In this document: positions 50,844 to 58,890 of the stretch, piece by piece
Layout of the letters: every line of letters starts with the position of its first letter
Position numbering within the stretch: the stretch's first letter is position 1
NCBI GenBank assembly: GCA_036262035.1
Contig: DATAJS010000015.1
Span: 124,001-188,000, forward strand
From: Burkholderiales bacterium
GTDB lineage: Bacteria; Pseudomonadota; Gammaproteobacteria; Burkholderiales; SG8-41
Direction: 5' to 3'
DNA: 64,000 bases
The notes under the pieces: generated by a model
Told to the model about the DNA's origin: nothing
The model's database searches: none
The model's input: only the letters and a program-made list of their open reading frames with translations
Translations under genes and position numbers: made by a program

Positions 50844-52484
50844 ATGGCTCGAATGACCGGTAACCGTTATTTCGCCGAAGCCATGCGCGGCTACGGCGTC
50901 ACGCACCTGTTCTATGTGAACTCCGTCATCGGCGGGGCGATGCGGGAGATCGAGAAGATCGGCGTCAAGCGCGTGATCACCCACGGCGAAAAAGCCGCGG
51001 CGTACATGGCCGACGCGTACGCCCGCGCATCGAAGCGTCCCGGCATCTGCCTCTCCCAGGACATCGGCTCGACCAACCTGCTCGCAGGCCTGCGCGACCC
51101 GCGCATGGCGAGCTCTCCCGTCATCGCGATCACCGGCGGCCAGAACGACCAGCCGCGCTATCGCCATGCCTACCAGAACGCCGAAGACTTCCACGCGTGG
51201 AGCGCGGTGACCAAGGCGAACTTCTCGGTCGACACGGTCGAGCGCTTTCCCGATCTGCTGCGCCAGGCGTTTCGCGTCGCGACGTCCGGCACGCCCGGCC
51301 CGGTGCATCTGGAGCTGCGCGGCAACGCCGGCCAGATGCTCGACAAGGAAGCCGACCTCGATACCACGGTCGAAGAGCGCTTCAGGCAGTTCCCCGCATT
51401 CCGCCCGGCCGCCGAGATGTCGGCGGTGAAAGCGGCGGTCGCCGCATTGTCCGAAGCGGGCAAGCCGATCATCGTCGCCGGCGGCGGCGTCGCGTCGTCG
51501 GGCGCGGGTCCCGAGCTCGTCAAGCTGGCCGAGCTGCTGTCGATCCCGATCGCGACCAGCCTGCATGCGAAAGCGATGGTGCCCGACGACCATCCGCTCA
51601 ACGTCGGCGTGCCCGGCAGCTATTCGCGCTGGTGCGCCAACAAGGCGGTGCAGGCGGCGGACCTCGTGTTCTTCATCGGCAGCCACTCGGGCGGGCAGGT
51701 GACCAACGGCTGGCAGATCCCGAAGCCGGGCACGAAATCGATACAGCTCGACATCAACCCGGAAGAGCTCGGCCGCAACTACCCCAACGCGGTCTCGCTG
51801 TGCGGCGACGCGAAGGTCGTGCTCCAGCAGATGATCTCGGTCGTCGAGAACCAGCCGTCGCGCCGCGCCGAATGGCTCGAGCAGGTGAAGAGCTACGTCG
51901 CCGATTTCTGGGCCGAGAGCGATCCGCTGAAAGCGAGCGACGCGGTGCCGATGCGTCCCGAGCGCATCTGCAAGGAGATCGAGGAATGGCTGCCGTCGAA
52001 CACGACGGTCGTCGTCGATACGTTCCACGCGGCGATGTGGACCGCGCAGATGATCCGCATGAAGCAGGGTCAGCACTACCTGCGCTGCGGCGGCTCGCTC
52101 GGCTGGGGTTTCCCCGCGGCGATCGGCGCCAAAGCCGCGCTGCCTGACAAGCCGGTCGTCGGCTTCGCGGGCGACGCCGGTTTCTACTATCACATCGGCG
52201 AGCTCGAGACCGCCGCGCGTTACGGCATCAATCTCGTGATGATCGTCAACACCAACTACTCCGGCGGCGTGCTCGAGAAAGTCGCGTACGAGAAATCGGT
52301 GAACTTCGCCAGGGTCGCCGACAGCCTCGGCTGCGCGGGCTTCCGCGTCGAAAAGCCCGCGGACATCCGCGGCGCGCTCGACAAGGCGCTCGCCTGCGGC
52401 AAGCCCGCGGTCGTCGACATCGTCAGCGATGCGGCGATCCAGGCGAAGCGCGGATGGGTGCCGGCATCGGTGAGTGGCGAGTAG
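50844..52484 (+). CDS. Thiamine pyrophosphate-dependent enzyme (acetolactate synthase/benzoylformate decarboxylase type)
   Basis: A 546-residue TPP enzyme with the three family domains. The N-terminal domain has the activating Glu in THGEKAAAYMADAYARAS; the middle Rossmann domain includes KPIIVAGGGVASSGAGPELV; the C-terminal domain has the TPP/Mg motif GDAGFYYHIGELETAARYG ending VNTN. The ribosome site is GGGAGGAG. Without a regulatory subunit gene nearby it is probably a decarboxylase or carboligase in catabolism, not biosynthetic IlvB. It lies before two Bug genes and a bicupin gene, suggesting a carboxylate-degradation cluster. Confidence 0.88.
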   Translation: MARMTGNRYFAEAMRGYGVTHLFYVNSVIGGAMREIEKIGVKRVITHGEKAAAYMADAYARASKRPGICLSQDIGSTNLLAGLRDPRMASSPVIAITGGQNDQPRYRHAYQNAEDFHAWSAVTKANFSVDTVERFPDLLRQAFRVATSGTPGPVHLELRGNAGQMLDKEADLDTTVEERFRQFPAFRPAAEMSAVKAAVAALSEAGKPIIVAGGGVASSGAGPELVKLAELLSIPIATSLHAKAMVPDDHPLNVGVPGSYSRWCANKAVQAADLVFFIGSHSGGQVTNGWQIPKPGTKSIQLDINPEELGRNYPNAVSLCGDAKVVLQQMISVVENQPSRRAEWLEQVKSYVADFWAESDPLKASDAVPMRPERICKEIEEWLPSNTTVVVDTFHAAMWTAQMIRMKQGQHYLRCGGSLGWGFPAAIGAKAALPDKPVVGFAGDAGFYYHIGELETAARYGINLVMIVNTNYSGGVLEKVAYEKSVNFARVADSLGCAGFRVEKPADIRGALDKALACGKPAVVDIVSDAAIQAKRGWVPASVSGE

Positions 52485-52498
52485 GTGATAAGAAAGAA

Positions 52499-52624
52499 GT
52501 GACGGATAAACCAGTGACGGATAGTGCAGTGACGGATAAAGCGGTGACGAAAGGCGTTCGCGCGGGCGCACCCCGTCACCGCCTCATCCGTCACCGTTTC
52601 ACCCGTCACCGTTTCATCCGTCAC
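52499..52624. repeat. Inverted array of 15-bp units, copy C
   Basis: GTGACGG/A at 52499, 52514, 52529 and 52544; CCGTCAC at 52573, 52588, 52603 and 52618. Every step on both arms is exactly 15 bp. The centre is AAGGCGTTCGCGCGGG, as in copy A. It lies between two rightward genes. Confidence 0.92.
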
Positions 52625-52720
52625 TCTTGTAGTCCGACGACCGCGACGAACAACATGACCTGAATCGAAGCGTCGCCTTGGGTGTTGCCGACAGGGAGGT
52701 AACGACCGAGGAGGGATGCG

Positions 52721-53710
52721 ATGAAAGCGATTTGGAAAGTGGCGGGCATGGCGATGGGTTTGGCGGTGTGCGCCGCGGCCGGGGCGGCGGCGAAGAAGGC
52801 GGAGAAGGCGGACACCTATCCGTCGCGGCCGATCCGGTTCGTGGTTCCTTTCGCGCCGGGCGGGCCGAGCGATATCCTCTCGCGCCTGGTCGGACAGAAG
52901 CTCGGCGAGAGCTTCGGCGGCACCCCGGTGGTGATCGACAATCGCGGCGCCGTCGGCGGCATCGTCGGCGCTGAGCTCGGCGCGAGCGCGCCGCCCGACG
53001 GCTACACGCTGCTGATGGCCGCGAACAGCCTGCTGACGATCAACCCCCACGTCTACAAGAAGCTCGGCTACAACCCCGAGCGCGATCTCCAGCCGGTCAC
53101 GCAGCTCACCTCGACCGGCAACGTCGTCGTGGTCCACCCGTCGGTCGCCGCGACGTCGCTCAAGGAGTTCATCGCGCTCGCGAAGGCGAAGCCGGGGCAG
53201 ATCAACTACGCAACGACGGGGACCGGCAACGTGCTCGGCATCGCGGCGTTCAAGTCGAGGGCGGAGATCGACATGGTCGCGATCCCCTACAAGGGAACGG
53301 GACAGGCCGTTATCGATCTCGTCGCGGGCCAGGTGCAGTTCTTCTTCATGAACCCGCTGGTCGCGGTGTCGAACGTGAAAGCCGGCAAGCTGCGCGCGCT
53401 CGGCGTCACTTCGCTGGATCGCAATCCCGCGCTGCCCGACGTGCCGACGGTCTCCGAGTCCGGGCTGCCGGGCTTCAAGAACATCACGTGGCACAGCATC
53501 CTGGTTCCCGCGCGCACGCCGAAGGAGCTCGTCACGCGCCTCAACGGCGAGCTCGTGAAGATCGTGCAGATGCCCGACGTCAAAGAGCGCTTCACCGGGC
53601 AGGGCATGACCCCGGTCGGCTCGACGCCCGAGCACGTGACCGCGCTGATGCGCGAGGAATCGCGGGAGAACGCAAAGCTCGTGAAGCAGATCGGTCTGGT
53701 CGTGCAGTAA
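52721..53710 (+). CDS. Bug/TctC-family substrate-binding protein
   Basis: A 329-residue exported protein with leader VAGMAMGLAVCAAAGAAA. Family marks: YPSRPIRFVVPFAPGGPSD, VIDNRGAVGGIVGAE, GQINYATTGTGN and AIPYKGTGQAVIDLVAGQVQ. The ribosome site GAGGAGGG precedes the ATG. It is closely similar to the next gene (53778), so the pair looks like a tandem duplication. No TctAB membrane partners are encoded here. Confidence 0.93.
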   Translation: MKAIWKVAGMAMGLAVCAAAGAAAKKAEKADTYPSRPIRFVVPFAPGGPSDILSRLVGQKLGESFGGTPVVIDNRGAVGGIVGAELGASAPPDGYTLLMAANSLLTINPHVYKKLGYNPERDLQPVTQLTSTGNVVVVHPSVAATSLKEFIALAKAKPGQINYATTGTGNVLGIAAFKSRAEIDMVAIPYKGTGQAVIDLVAGQVQFFFMNPLVAVSNVKAGKLRALGVTSLDRNPALPDVPTVSESGLPGFKNITWHSILVPARTPKELVTRLNGELVKIVQMPDVKERFTGQGMTPVGSTPEHVTALMREESRENAKLVKQIGLVVQ

Positions 53711-53724
53711 CGCATACAAAAACC

Positions 53725-53759
53725 GGGGTCAGACCCCAAAGAAGCCGGGGTCTGACCCC
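53725..53759. repeat. Palindrome repeat GGGGTCWGACCCC, two units
   Basis: GGGGTCAGACCCC (53725-53737) and GGGGTCTGACCCC (53747-53759), 22 bp apart with CAAAGAAGCC between, identical to part of the 12452 array. It lies between the two tandem Bug genes. Confidence 0.85.
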
Positions 53760-53777
53760 GACCACGGAGGAGGAAGC

Positions 53778-54743
53778 ATGCAGCACGTAAGACGTGTGGG
53801 TGTCGTCCTGTTCGTTTGTGCCGCAGTCGGCCCCGCGATCGGCGCCGAACACTACCCGGCGCGGCCCGTCCGCCTCGTCGTGCCGTTCGCGCCGGGCGGG
53901 CCGAGCGATACGCTGGCGCGGCTCCTCGCGCAGAAGCTCACCGATACGCTCGGTCAGGCCGTCGTCGTCGACAACCGCGGCAGCCCCGGCGGCATCGTCG
54001 GCTTCGAGATCGCCTCCAGAGCGGTGCCGGACGGTTACACGCTGCTGCTGGGCGGCGGCAGCGGCCTCACCCAGAATCCCAGCCTCTACAAGAAGCTTCC
54101 GTACGACGCGATGCGCGATCTTTCGCCGATCACGCGCATCGAATCGGGACCGAACCTCCTGTGCGTGCACCCGTCGGTGCAGGCGAAGTCGGTGCAGGAA
54201 CTCGTCGCGCTCGCCAGGTCGAAACCCGGCCAGATCAACTTCGCTTCCGCCGGCACCGGTAACCGCCTCGCTTCGGAGCTCTTCAAGATCCACGCCGGTG
54301 TCGACATCGTGAACGTGCCCTACAAGGGCACCGGGCAGGCGATCATCGATCTCGTCGCGGGCCAGGTGCAGATGATGATGATGAATCCCATCAGCGCGCT
54401 GCCGCAGATCAAGGCCGGCAAGCTGCGCGGCCTCGCGGTCACGACCTTGAAGCGCAGCGCCGCCTTTCCCGATACGCCGACGATCGCCGAATCGGGCTTC
54501 CCGGGATTCGAGGTGAATTCGTGGCACGGCTTCTTCGCGCCGGCGAAGACGCCGGCGATCATCGTCACGCGGCTCAACTCGGAGACTCTGAAGATACTCG
54601 CGATGCACGACGTGAAAGACCGCTTCGCGATCGCCGGCCTCGAACCCGCAGGGACGACGCCGCAGGAGCTCACCGCGTATCTGAAGAGCGAAACCGACAA
54701 GTGGGCGAAGATCATCAAACAAGTAGGGATAAAGCCGGAATGA
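53778..54743 (+). CDS. Bug/TctC-family substrate-binding protein
   Basis: A 321-residue exported protein (leader VVLFVCAAVGPAIGA). Motifs: YPARPVRLVVPFAPGGPSDT, VVDNRGSPGGIVGFE, GQINFASAGTGNRLASELF, VPYKGTGQAIIDLVAGQVQM. Strong ribosome site GGAGGAGG. Adjacent and similar to the previous Bug gene. It ends in a perfect hairpin that contains its stop codon. Confidence 0.93.
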   Translation: MQHVRRVGVVLFVCAAVGPAIGAEHYPARPVRLVVPFAPGGPSDTLARLLAQKLTDTLGQAVVVDNRGSPGGIVGFEIASRAVPDGYTLLLGGGSGLTQNPSLYKKLPYDAMRDLSPITRIESGPNLLCVHPSVQAKSVQELVALARSKPGQINFASAGTGNRLASELFKIHAGVDIVNVPYKGTGQAIIDLVAGQVQMMMMNPISALPQIKAGKLRGLAVTTLKRSAAFPDTPTIAESGFPGFEVNSWHGFFAPAKTPAIIVTRLNSETLKILAMHDVKDRFAIAGLEPAGTTPQELTAYLKSETDKWAKIIKQVGIKPE

Positions 54744-54757
54744 GATTCCGGCTTTCC
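54731..54757 (+). terminator. Hairpin over the Bug stop codon
   Basis: AAAGCCGGAAT (54731-54741) pairs perfectly with ATTCCGGCTTT (54745-54755) across loop GAG; the TGA stop is inside it. Only TTT follows before Cs, so it may be a weak terminator or a transcript stabiliser. Confidence 0.55.
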
Positions 54758-54858
54758 CCGACGGGGTGGCGGTAAACGAACGGGAGAAACCCATGGTTTC
54801 CCCCGTAGGCCCCCTTCCTTAAAGTCAAAAGCGCAGTTTCGGATAGGAGAGAGCGGAC

Positions 54859-56028
54859 ATGGCGGTCACACCGATCAGGCGAGTGGTCACCGGCAACGAC
54901 GCGAGCGGCAAATCGAAAGTGGCGTGGGACGGCCCGGCGCCCAGCGTGCACGACGACAGTCACACCGGCGCGGGCCGCGGGCACATCGACTTCTGGGTGT
55001 GGAACGATCCGTTGATCGCGCTCAACGGCGCGACCGACGACGGCAATCTCGGCTACGACTTCCCGGGGCCGGTCGACGGCGGCCACTGGCGCGTGGTGCA
55101 GGGGCCGCCGGTGCCGCGCGGCTACGACCGCTCGAAGGATCCGCTCTACGTGCCGCCGCACGAAGCGAAGCGTCACGGCGTCGGGCCGCGCTGGGACCGC
55201 GGCGGCAGCACGTCGCACTCGGGCGGCATGCACAAGACCGAGACCGTCGATTACGCGATCATCCTCGACGGCCAGCGCACCCTCGTGCTCGACAGCGGCA
55301 AGGTGACGTGGCAGCCCGGCGACATCGTGATCGACGTCGGCGCGTGGCACCAGTGGCTGTCGGAGAGCGAGGACGCCGGCGGCCGCGTCGCGTTCGACAT
55401 GATCGCCGCGCGCTTTCCCGACGGCCCCGTGGGATTGATCCAGGGCGACGACAAGCCGCTGCAGCCGCCGGCGGATCGCAAGCTGCCCGCGGGTGTTACG
55501 CCGGTGCGCCGCATCGTCATCGCCGACCGCGAGCCGTGGAAGTCGTGCGTGATCAGCGACGGTCCGTGCCCCGACATCCGCCTCGATCCCGCGCGCCCCG
55601 GCTACGCGGTGCAGCGCATGTGGGTGACCGAAGGCACGCCGTGCCGGATCGTCGCCGAGTCGCTGCACCTTCCGAACGTGCTGGTGCCGCCGCCGGCCGG
55701 CTCGGTGATGAACGTCATCAACCTCCCGCCCGATGAGAGCTGGAAAGGCAAGGTCGATGCGAACGACGTGCGCGCGTGGTACACGTCGGTCGGCGCGTCG
55801 GAAATCTCGACGTATTCCGCGAGCGGCAAGCATCCGTACACGCAGAAATCGCGCACCGCCGACTTCGTGATCGTGCAGGAAGGCGAAGTCGTCCTGGTGC
55901 TCGACACCGAGGAAGTCCGGCTTTCGAAAGGCGACTTCATCGTCGTACGTGGCCAGAACCACGCGTGGAGCAACCGGACGTCTTCGCCTGCTGTCCTTGC
56001 GGTGGCTTCCCACGACGGAAAAGCTTGA
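54859..56028 (+). CDS. Bicupin protein (two cupin domains)
   Basis: A 389-residue protein with two cupin beta barrels. The first has the metal-site pattern SHSGGMHKTETVDYAIILDG with GDIVIDVGAWHQW; the second has TADFVIVQEGEVVLVLDTEE with KGDFIVVRGQNHAWSN, lacking the first His pair, so probably only one site is catalytic. The form resembles gentisate-dioxygenase-like or regulatory cupins in aromatic catabolism. The ribosome site is GGAGAGAG. It is rightward, after the two Bug genes. Confidence 0.85.
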   Translation: MAVTPIRRVVTGNDASGKSKVAWDGPAPSVHDDSHTGAGRGHIDFWVWNDPLIALNGATDDGNLGYDFPGPVDGGHWRVVQGPPVPRGYDRSKDPLYVPPHEAKRHGVGPRWDRGGSTSHSGGMHKTETVDYAIILDGQRTLVLDSGKVTWQPGDIVIDVGAWHQWLSESEDAGGRVAFDMIAARFPDGPVGLIQGDDKPLQPPADRKLPAGVTPVRRIVIADREPWKSCVISDGPCPDIRLDPARPGYAVQRMWVTEGTPCRIVAESLHLPNVLVPPPAGSVMNVINLPPDESWKGKVDANDVRAWYTSVGASEISTYSASGKHPYTQKSRTADFVIVQEGEVVLVLDTEEVRLSKGDFIVVRGQNHAWSNRTSSPAVLAVASHDGKA

Positions 56029-56040
56029 CGGCGTTATTGA

Positions 56041-56193
56041 CCGCCAAGGACGCAAAGGACGCAAGGGAAAGCCAAAACCAATTCGTACGAGGAGGGTGTC
56101 GAATGAACGTGCAGTTCACGTTGCCTGCATCGCGTGACGAACGTGGATCGACCGACCGGAGCAAACGCTTTTCCTTTGCGTCCTTTGCGGTTC
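56041..56193. repeat. Inverted repeat GCAAAGGAC family
   Basis: The left arm (56041-56073) reads CCGCCAAGGACGCAAAGGAC and continues GCAAGGGAAAGCC. The right arm (56167-56193) is its approximate reverse complement, GCTTTTCCTTTGCGTCCTTT then GCGGTTC. The right arm falls inside the signal-peptide codons of the following Bug frame. Confidence 0.7.
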
Positions 56194-56805
56194 AAGCTTT
56201 TGCTTTTGCAGTTTGCGCACTGTCCGCGCAAGCGGCGACCACACAGTGGAAACCCGAGCAGGCGGTCGAGCTGGTCGTCGGCAGCGCGCCCGGCAGCGGA
56301 CCGGACCGCAATGCGCGCTTCATGCAGAGCGTCCTGCAGAAGCTGAAGTACTTCGACGCCCCGATCACGGTGGTGAACCGCGCGGGCGCCGGCAGCGCGC
56401 TCTCGGGTCTCTACGTCAACAAGTTCGAGGGCAACGGACACTACGTGCTGCTCTCCGGCAAGGCGCTGGTCGTGAGCGACCTCATGGGCCGGCTGCCTTT
56501 CCAGTACACCGACCTCACCCCGCTCGCGCACCTCATGGACGAGTACATCGGCGTCGCGGTCAAGGCCGATTCGCCGATCCGGTCGGGACGCGATCTGCTC
56601 GATCGCCTGAAGAAGGACCCGGCCGCGCACAGCGTCGCGGTGGCGACCGCGCTCGGCAACGCCAACCACCAGGCGGTCGCTTCGGCGATGAAGGCGAGCG
56701 GCATCGATCCGCGCAAAGCCAGGACGGTCATCTTCAACTCGGGCGGCGCGGCGATGACCGCGCTCCTCGGCGGACACGTCGACGTCGTTCCGGTTTCGGT
56801 GGGAC
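56103..56805 (+). pseudogene. Bug/TctC-family substrate-binding protein, C-terminus lost
   Basis: ATG 56103 after GAGGAGGG. An unusual N-terminus (residues ~22-45 partly formed by a repeat arm) acts as a signal peptide, then true Bug sequence follows: VELVVGSAPGSGPDRNARFM, TVVNRAGAGSAL, VATALGNANHQAVASAMKAS, FNSGGAAMTALLGGHVDVVP. At about 56805 the homology ends and the frame runs on through a half copy of the 15-bp repeat and antisense aldolase sequence to 56960. Some 90 C-terminal residues, one lobe of the binding site, are missing, so it is most likely non-functional. Confidence 0.8.
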
Positions 56806-56842
56806 TCCTCACCAGTTCACCCGTCACCGCCTTATCCGTCAC
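56806..56842. repeat. Half copy of the 15-bp array (copy D)
   Basis: Two right-arm units CCGTCAC at 56821 and 56836 in 15-bp phase, with a degenerate third at 56806. The left arm and the centre are missing. It lies exactly between the broken end of the Bug gene and the stop of the leftward aldolase. Confidence 0.8.
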
Positions 56843-56845
56843 TTC

Positions 56846-57716
56846 TTATCCCAGCGCCTTTCGCAATTCCCCCGTCACTCTCGTCCCTTCGGCGAGTATG
56901 AAAGCGATCTCGCTGTTGGTCGTGATGAAGCGGCAGCCCTTGCGGATGAAATCGACCTGACGCTCGAGGTTGCGGTCGCCGCCGACGCCGGGGATCTTGC
57001 CGTGCTTCCTGCACGCGGCGATGACCTTGTCGAGCGCGGCAATGTGCTCGGGACAGCCGAACTTCCCCGACAGCCCGAGCGCGGTGAGGAGATCGTTGGA
57101 GCCGACGTGAATCACGTCGACGCCGTCGACCGCGGCGATCGCCTCGACGTTTGTCCAGCCCTTCCTGCGTCTCGATCATGCACACCACCAGCGTGTTCTC
57201 CTGCAGCGCGGGCACCGCTTCGGCGGTGTTGAGCGGCCTGAAATCGAAGATCGGGTAGCCGCCGCCGACCGAGCGTTTGCCCAGCGGCGGGAACTTCGCG
57301 CGGCCGACCGCGCGCTGCGCCTCGGCCGCGTTGTTGACGTCGGGGAAGACGATGCCGGTGACGCCGTTGTCGAGCAGCACCTGGGTGTCGGGATCGTCGC
57401 AGCTGCGCACGCGCACCAGCGGCGCGATGCCGACGCCGAGGGCCGCCTGAGCGATGTGGCCGACGGTCTCGACCGTGAACAGCGAATGCTGGCAGTCGAT
57501 GAAGATGAAGTCGTGGCCGGTGGTCTTGGCGATGCGCGCGATGTCGCCCGAGCGGGCGAGGCGCACGTTCATGCCCAACGCGACCTTGCCGGCGAGCAGC
57601 ATCTGTTTGAGGGGATTGGGGGCCGAGGCGGCGATGATTCTCTCCTTCAGGGACGTGTTTCGGCAGTGCAGCAGAGGATAGCACCCCAGGGCCGGTCCAC
57701 CGAAACGCACCGGCAA
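56846..57716 (-). pseudogene. HpcH/HpaI aldolase/citrate lyase family protein, frameshifted
   Basis: The upstream frame encodes the first two thirds: GKVALGMNVRLARSGDIARI, HDFIFIDCQHSLFTVETVGH, RVRSCDDPDTQVLLDNGVTG, GKRSVGGGYPIFDFRPLNTA and VVCMIETQEGL. The remainder (VIHVGSNDLLTALGLSGKFG to KALG, stop at 56846) is in another frame. One extra T in TTT at 57150-57152 (AAA instead of AA in the gene sense) explains the switch. These enzymes cleave 2-keto-3-deoxy acids. The true start is unclear: AAGGAG lies at the NPLKQ start region, but only an ATC codon follows it. Confidence 0.82.
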
Positions 57717-57794
57717 CCGTTATGTCACGGCGTGCTATGCTGCCGCGGCGCCGGACTGAACCGCCCGGCGAGAACATCAACGAGGAGGTAAGTC

Positions 57795-58769
57795 ATGCAG
57801 AGCAGAACGAAGCGCGCCTGCGCGCTCGCCGTCGCGGCCGTGTGTTGCGGTCTCGGAGCGGCACCGGCCTTCAGCCAGCACTATCCGAGCAAGGTGGTGC
57901 GCGTCGTCGTGCCCTTTGCCCCGGGCGGCGGCAGCGACATCACCGCACGCGCTTTTTCGACCAAGCTGTCCGAATACCTTGGACAACAGTTCATAGTCGA
58001 CAACCGCGGCGGCGCCGGCGGCCTGATCGGCATGGAGATGACCGCGAAGGCGCCGCCCGACGGCTACACGATCATGATGATGTCGGGCAGCTTCTCCGCG
58101 ACCTCCGCGATGCGCCAGCCCGCTTTCGACCCGATCAATTCGATCATCCCCGTGGCGGAGTTCGGCTACACGCCGTTCGTGCTGACGGTGCACCCGTCGC
58201 TGCCGTCCAAGACCGTGAAAGAGCTGATCTCGCTGTCGCGCACGACCAAAGGCGGTCTTTCCTACGCCGGCACCGGCACGGGCGGCGCGACCCACCTCGC
58301 CACCGAGCTCCTCTGCAGCATGGCGAAGATCAAGATGGTGCCGATCCAGTACAAGAGCACCGGCGCGGCGATGGCCGACCTGCTGTCCGGCCAGGTGCCG
58401 GTGATCGTCGGCAGCCTGCTGCCCGTCACGCCCCACCTCAAGACCGGCCGTCTGCGCGGCCTCGCGGTGACCACGGCGAAGCGCTGGCACACGCTGCCCG
58501 ACCTGCCGACCGTCGGCGAGACGCTGCCCGGCTACGAAGTGGTGCTGTGGTTCGGCACGATGGCGCCGCGCGGCACGCCGCAGCCCATCATCGACGCGCT
58601 CAACGGGGCGATCAACAAGGCCCTGAAGGATCCGGACATCGCGAAGTCGCTCGAGCGCGACGGCATGATCGCGAGCGGCGGGCCGCCCGCCAACTTCGGC
58701 AAGCGCATCCGCGGCGACTACGACAAGTGGACGAAGCTGGTGAAAGAGGCGGGGATCAAGATCGAGTAA
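57795..58769 (+). CDS. Bug/TctC-family substrate-binding protein
   Basis: A 324-residue exported protein with leader LAVAAVCCGLGAAPAFS. Motifs: YPSKVVRVVVPFAPGGGSDI, IVDNRGGAGGLIGMEM, GLSYAGTGTGGATHLATELL, PIQYKSTGAAMADLLSGQVP. Strong ribosome site GAGGAGG. Intact, unlike its truncated neighbour upstream, and divergent from the frameshifted aldolase, a common Bug partner. Confidence 0.93.
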   Translation: MQSRTKRACALAVAAVCCGLGAAPAFSQHYPSKVVRVVVPFAPGGGSDITARAFSTKLSEYLGQQFIVDNRGGAGGLIGMEMTAKAPPDGYTIMMMSGSFSATSAMRQPAFDPINSIIPVAEFGYTPFVLTVHPSLPSKTVKELISLSRTTKGGLSYAGTGTGGATHLATELLCSMAKIKMVPIQYKSTGAAMADLLSGQVPVIVGSLLPVTPHLKTGRLRGLAVTTAKRWHTLPDLPTVGETLPGYEVVLWFGTMAPRGTPQPIIDALNGAINKALKDPDIAKSLERDGMIASGGPPANFGKRIRGDYDKWTKLVKEAGIKIE

Positions 58770-58781
58770 CGGTCGAAAAAA

Positions 58782-58890
58782 GTGACGGGTAGTGCGGTGA
58801 CGGATAATGCAGTGACGGATAAAGCGGTGACGAAAAGCGTTCGCTCGTAACCACCCGTCACCGCTTCATCCGTCACCGCCCATCCGTCAC
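58782..58890. repeat. Inverted array of 15-bp units, copy E
   Basis: GTGACGG/A at 58782, 58797, 58812 and 58827; CCGTCAC at 58855, 58870 and 58884. The centre AAAAGCGTTCGCTCG is close to that of A and C. It lies between convergent genes, and its last unit supplies the stop codon of the leftward hybrid kinase. Confidence 0.9.

Noticed and set aside
50844-52484. Calling the TPP enzyme IlvB (biosynthetic acetolactate synthase)
   Set aside because: There is no adjacent ilvN/ilvH regulatory subunit and the context is catabolic; the family alone does not fix the reaction.
48282-58890. 15-bp repeat arrays as a CRISPR
   Set aside because: Units are too short, lack unique spacers of 26-40 bp, are inverted between arms, and no cas genes are nearby.
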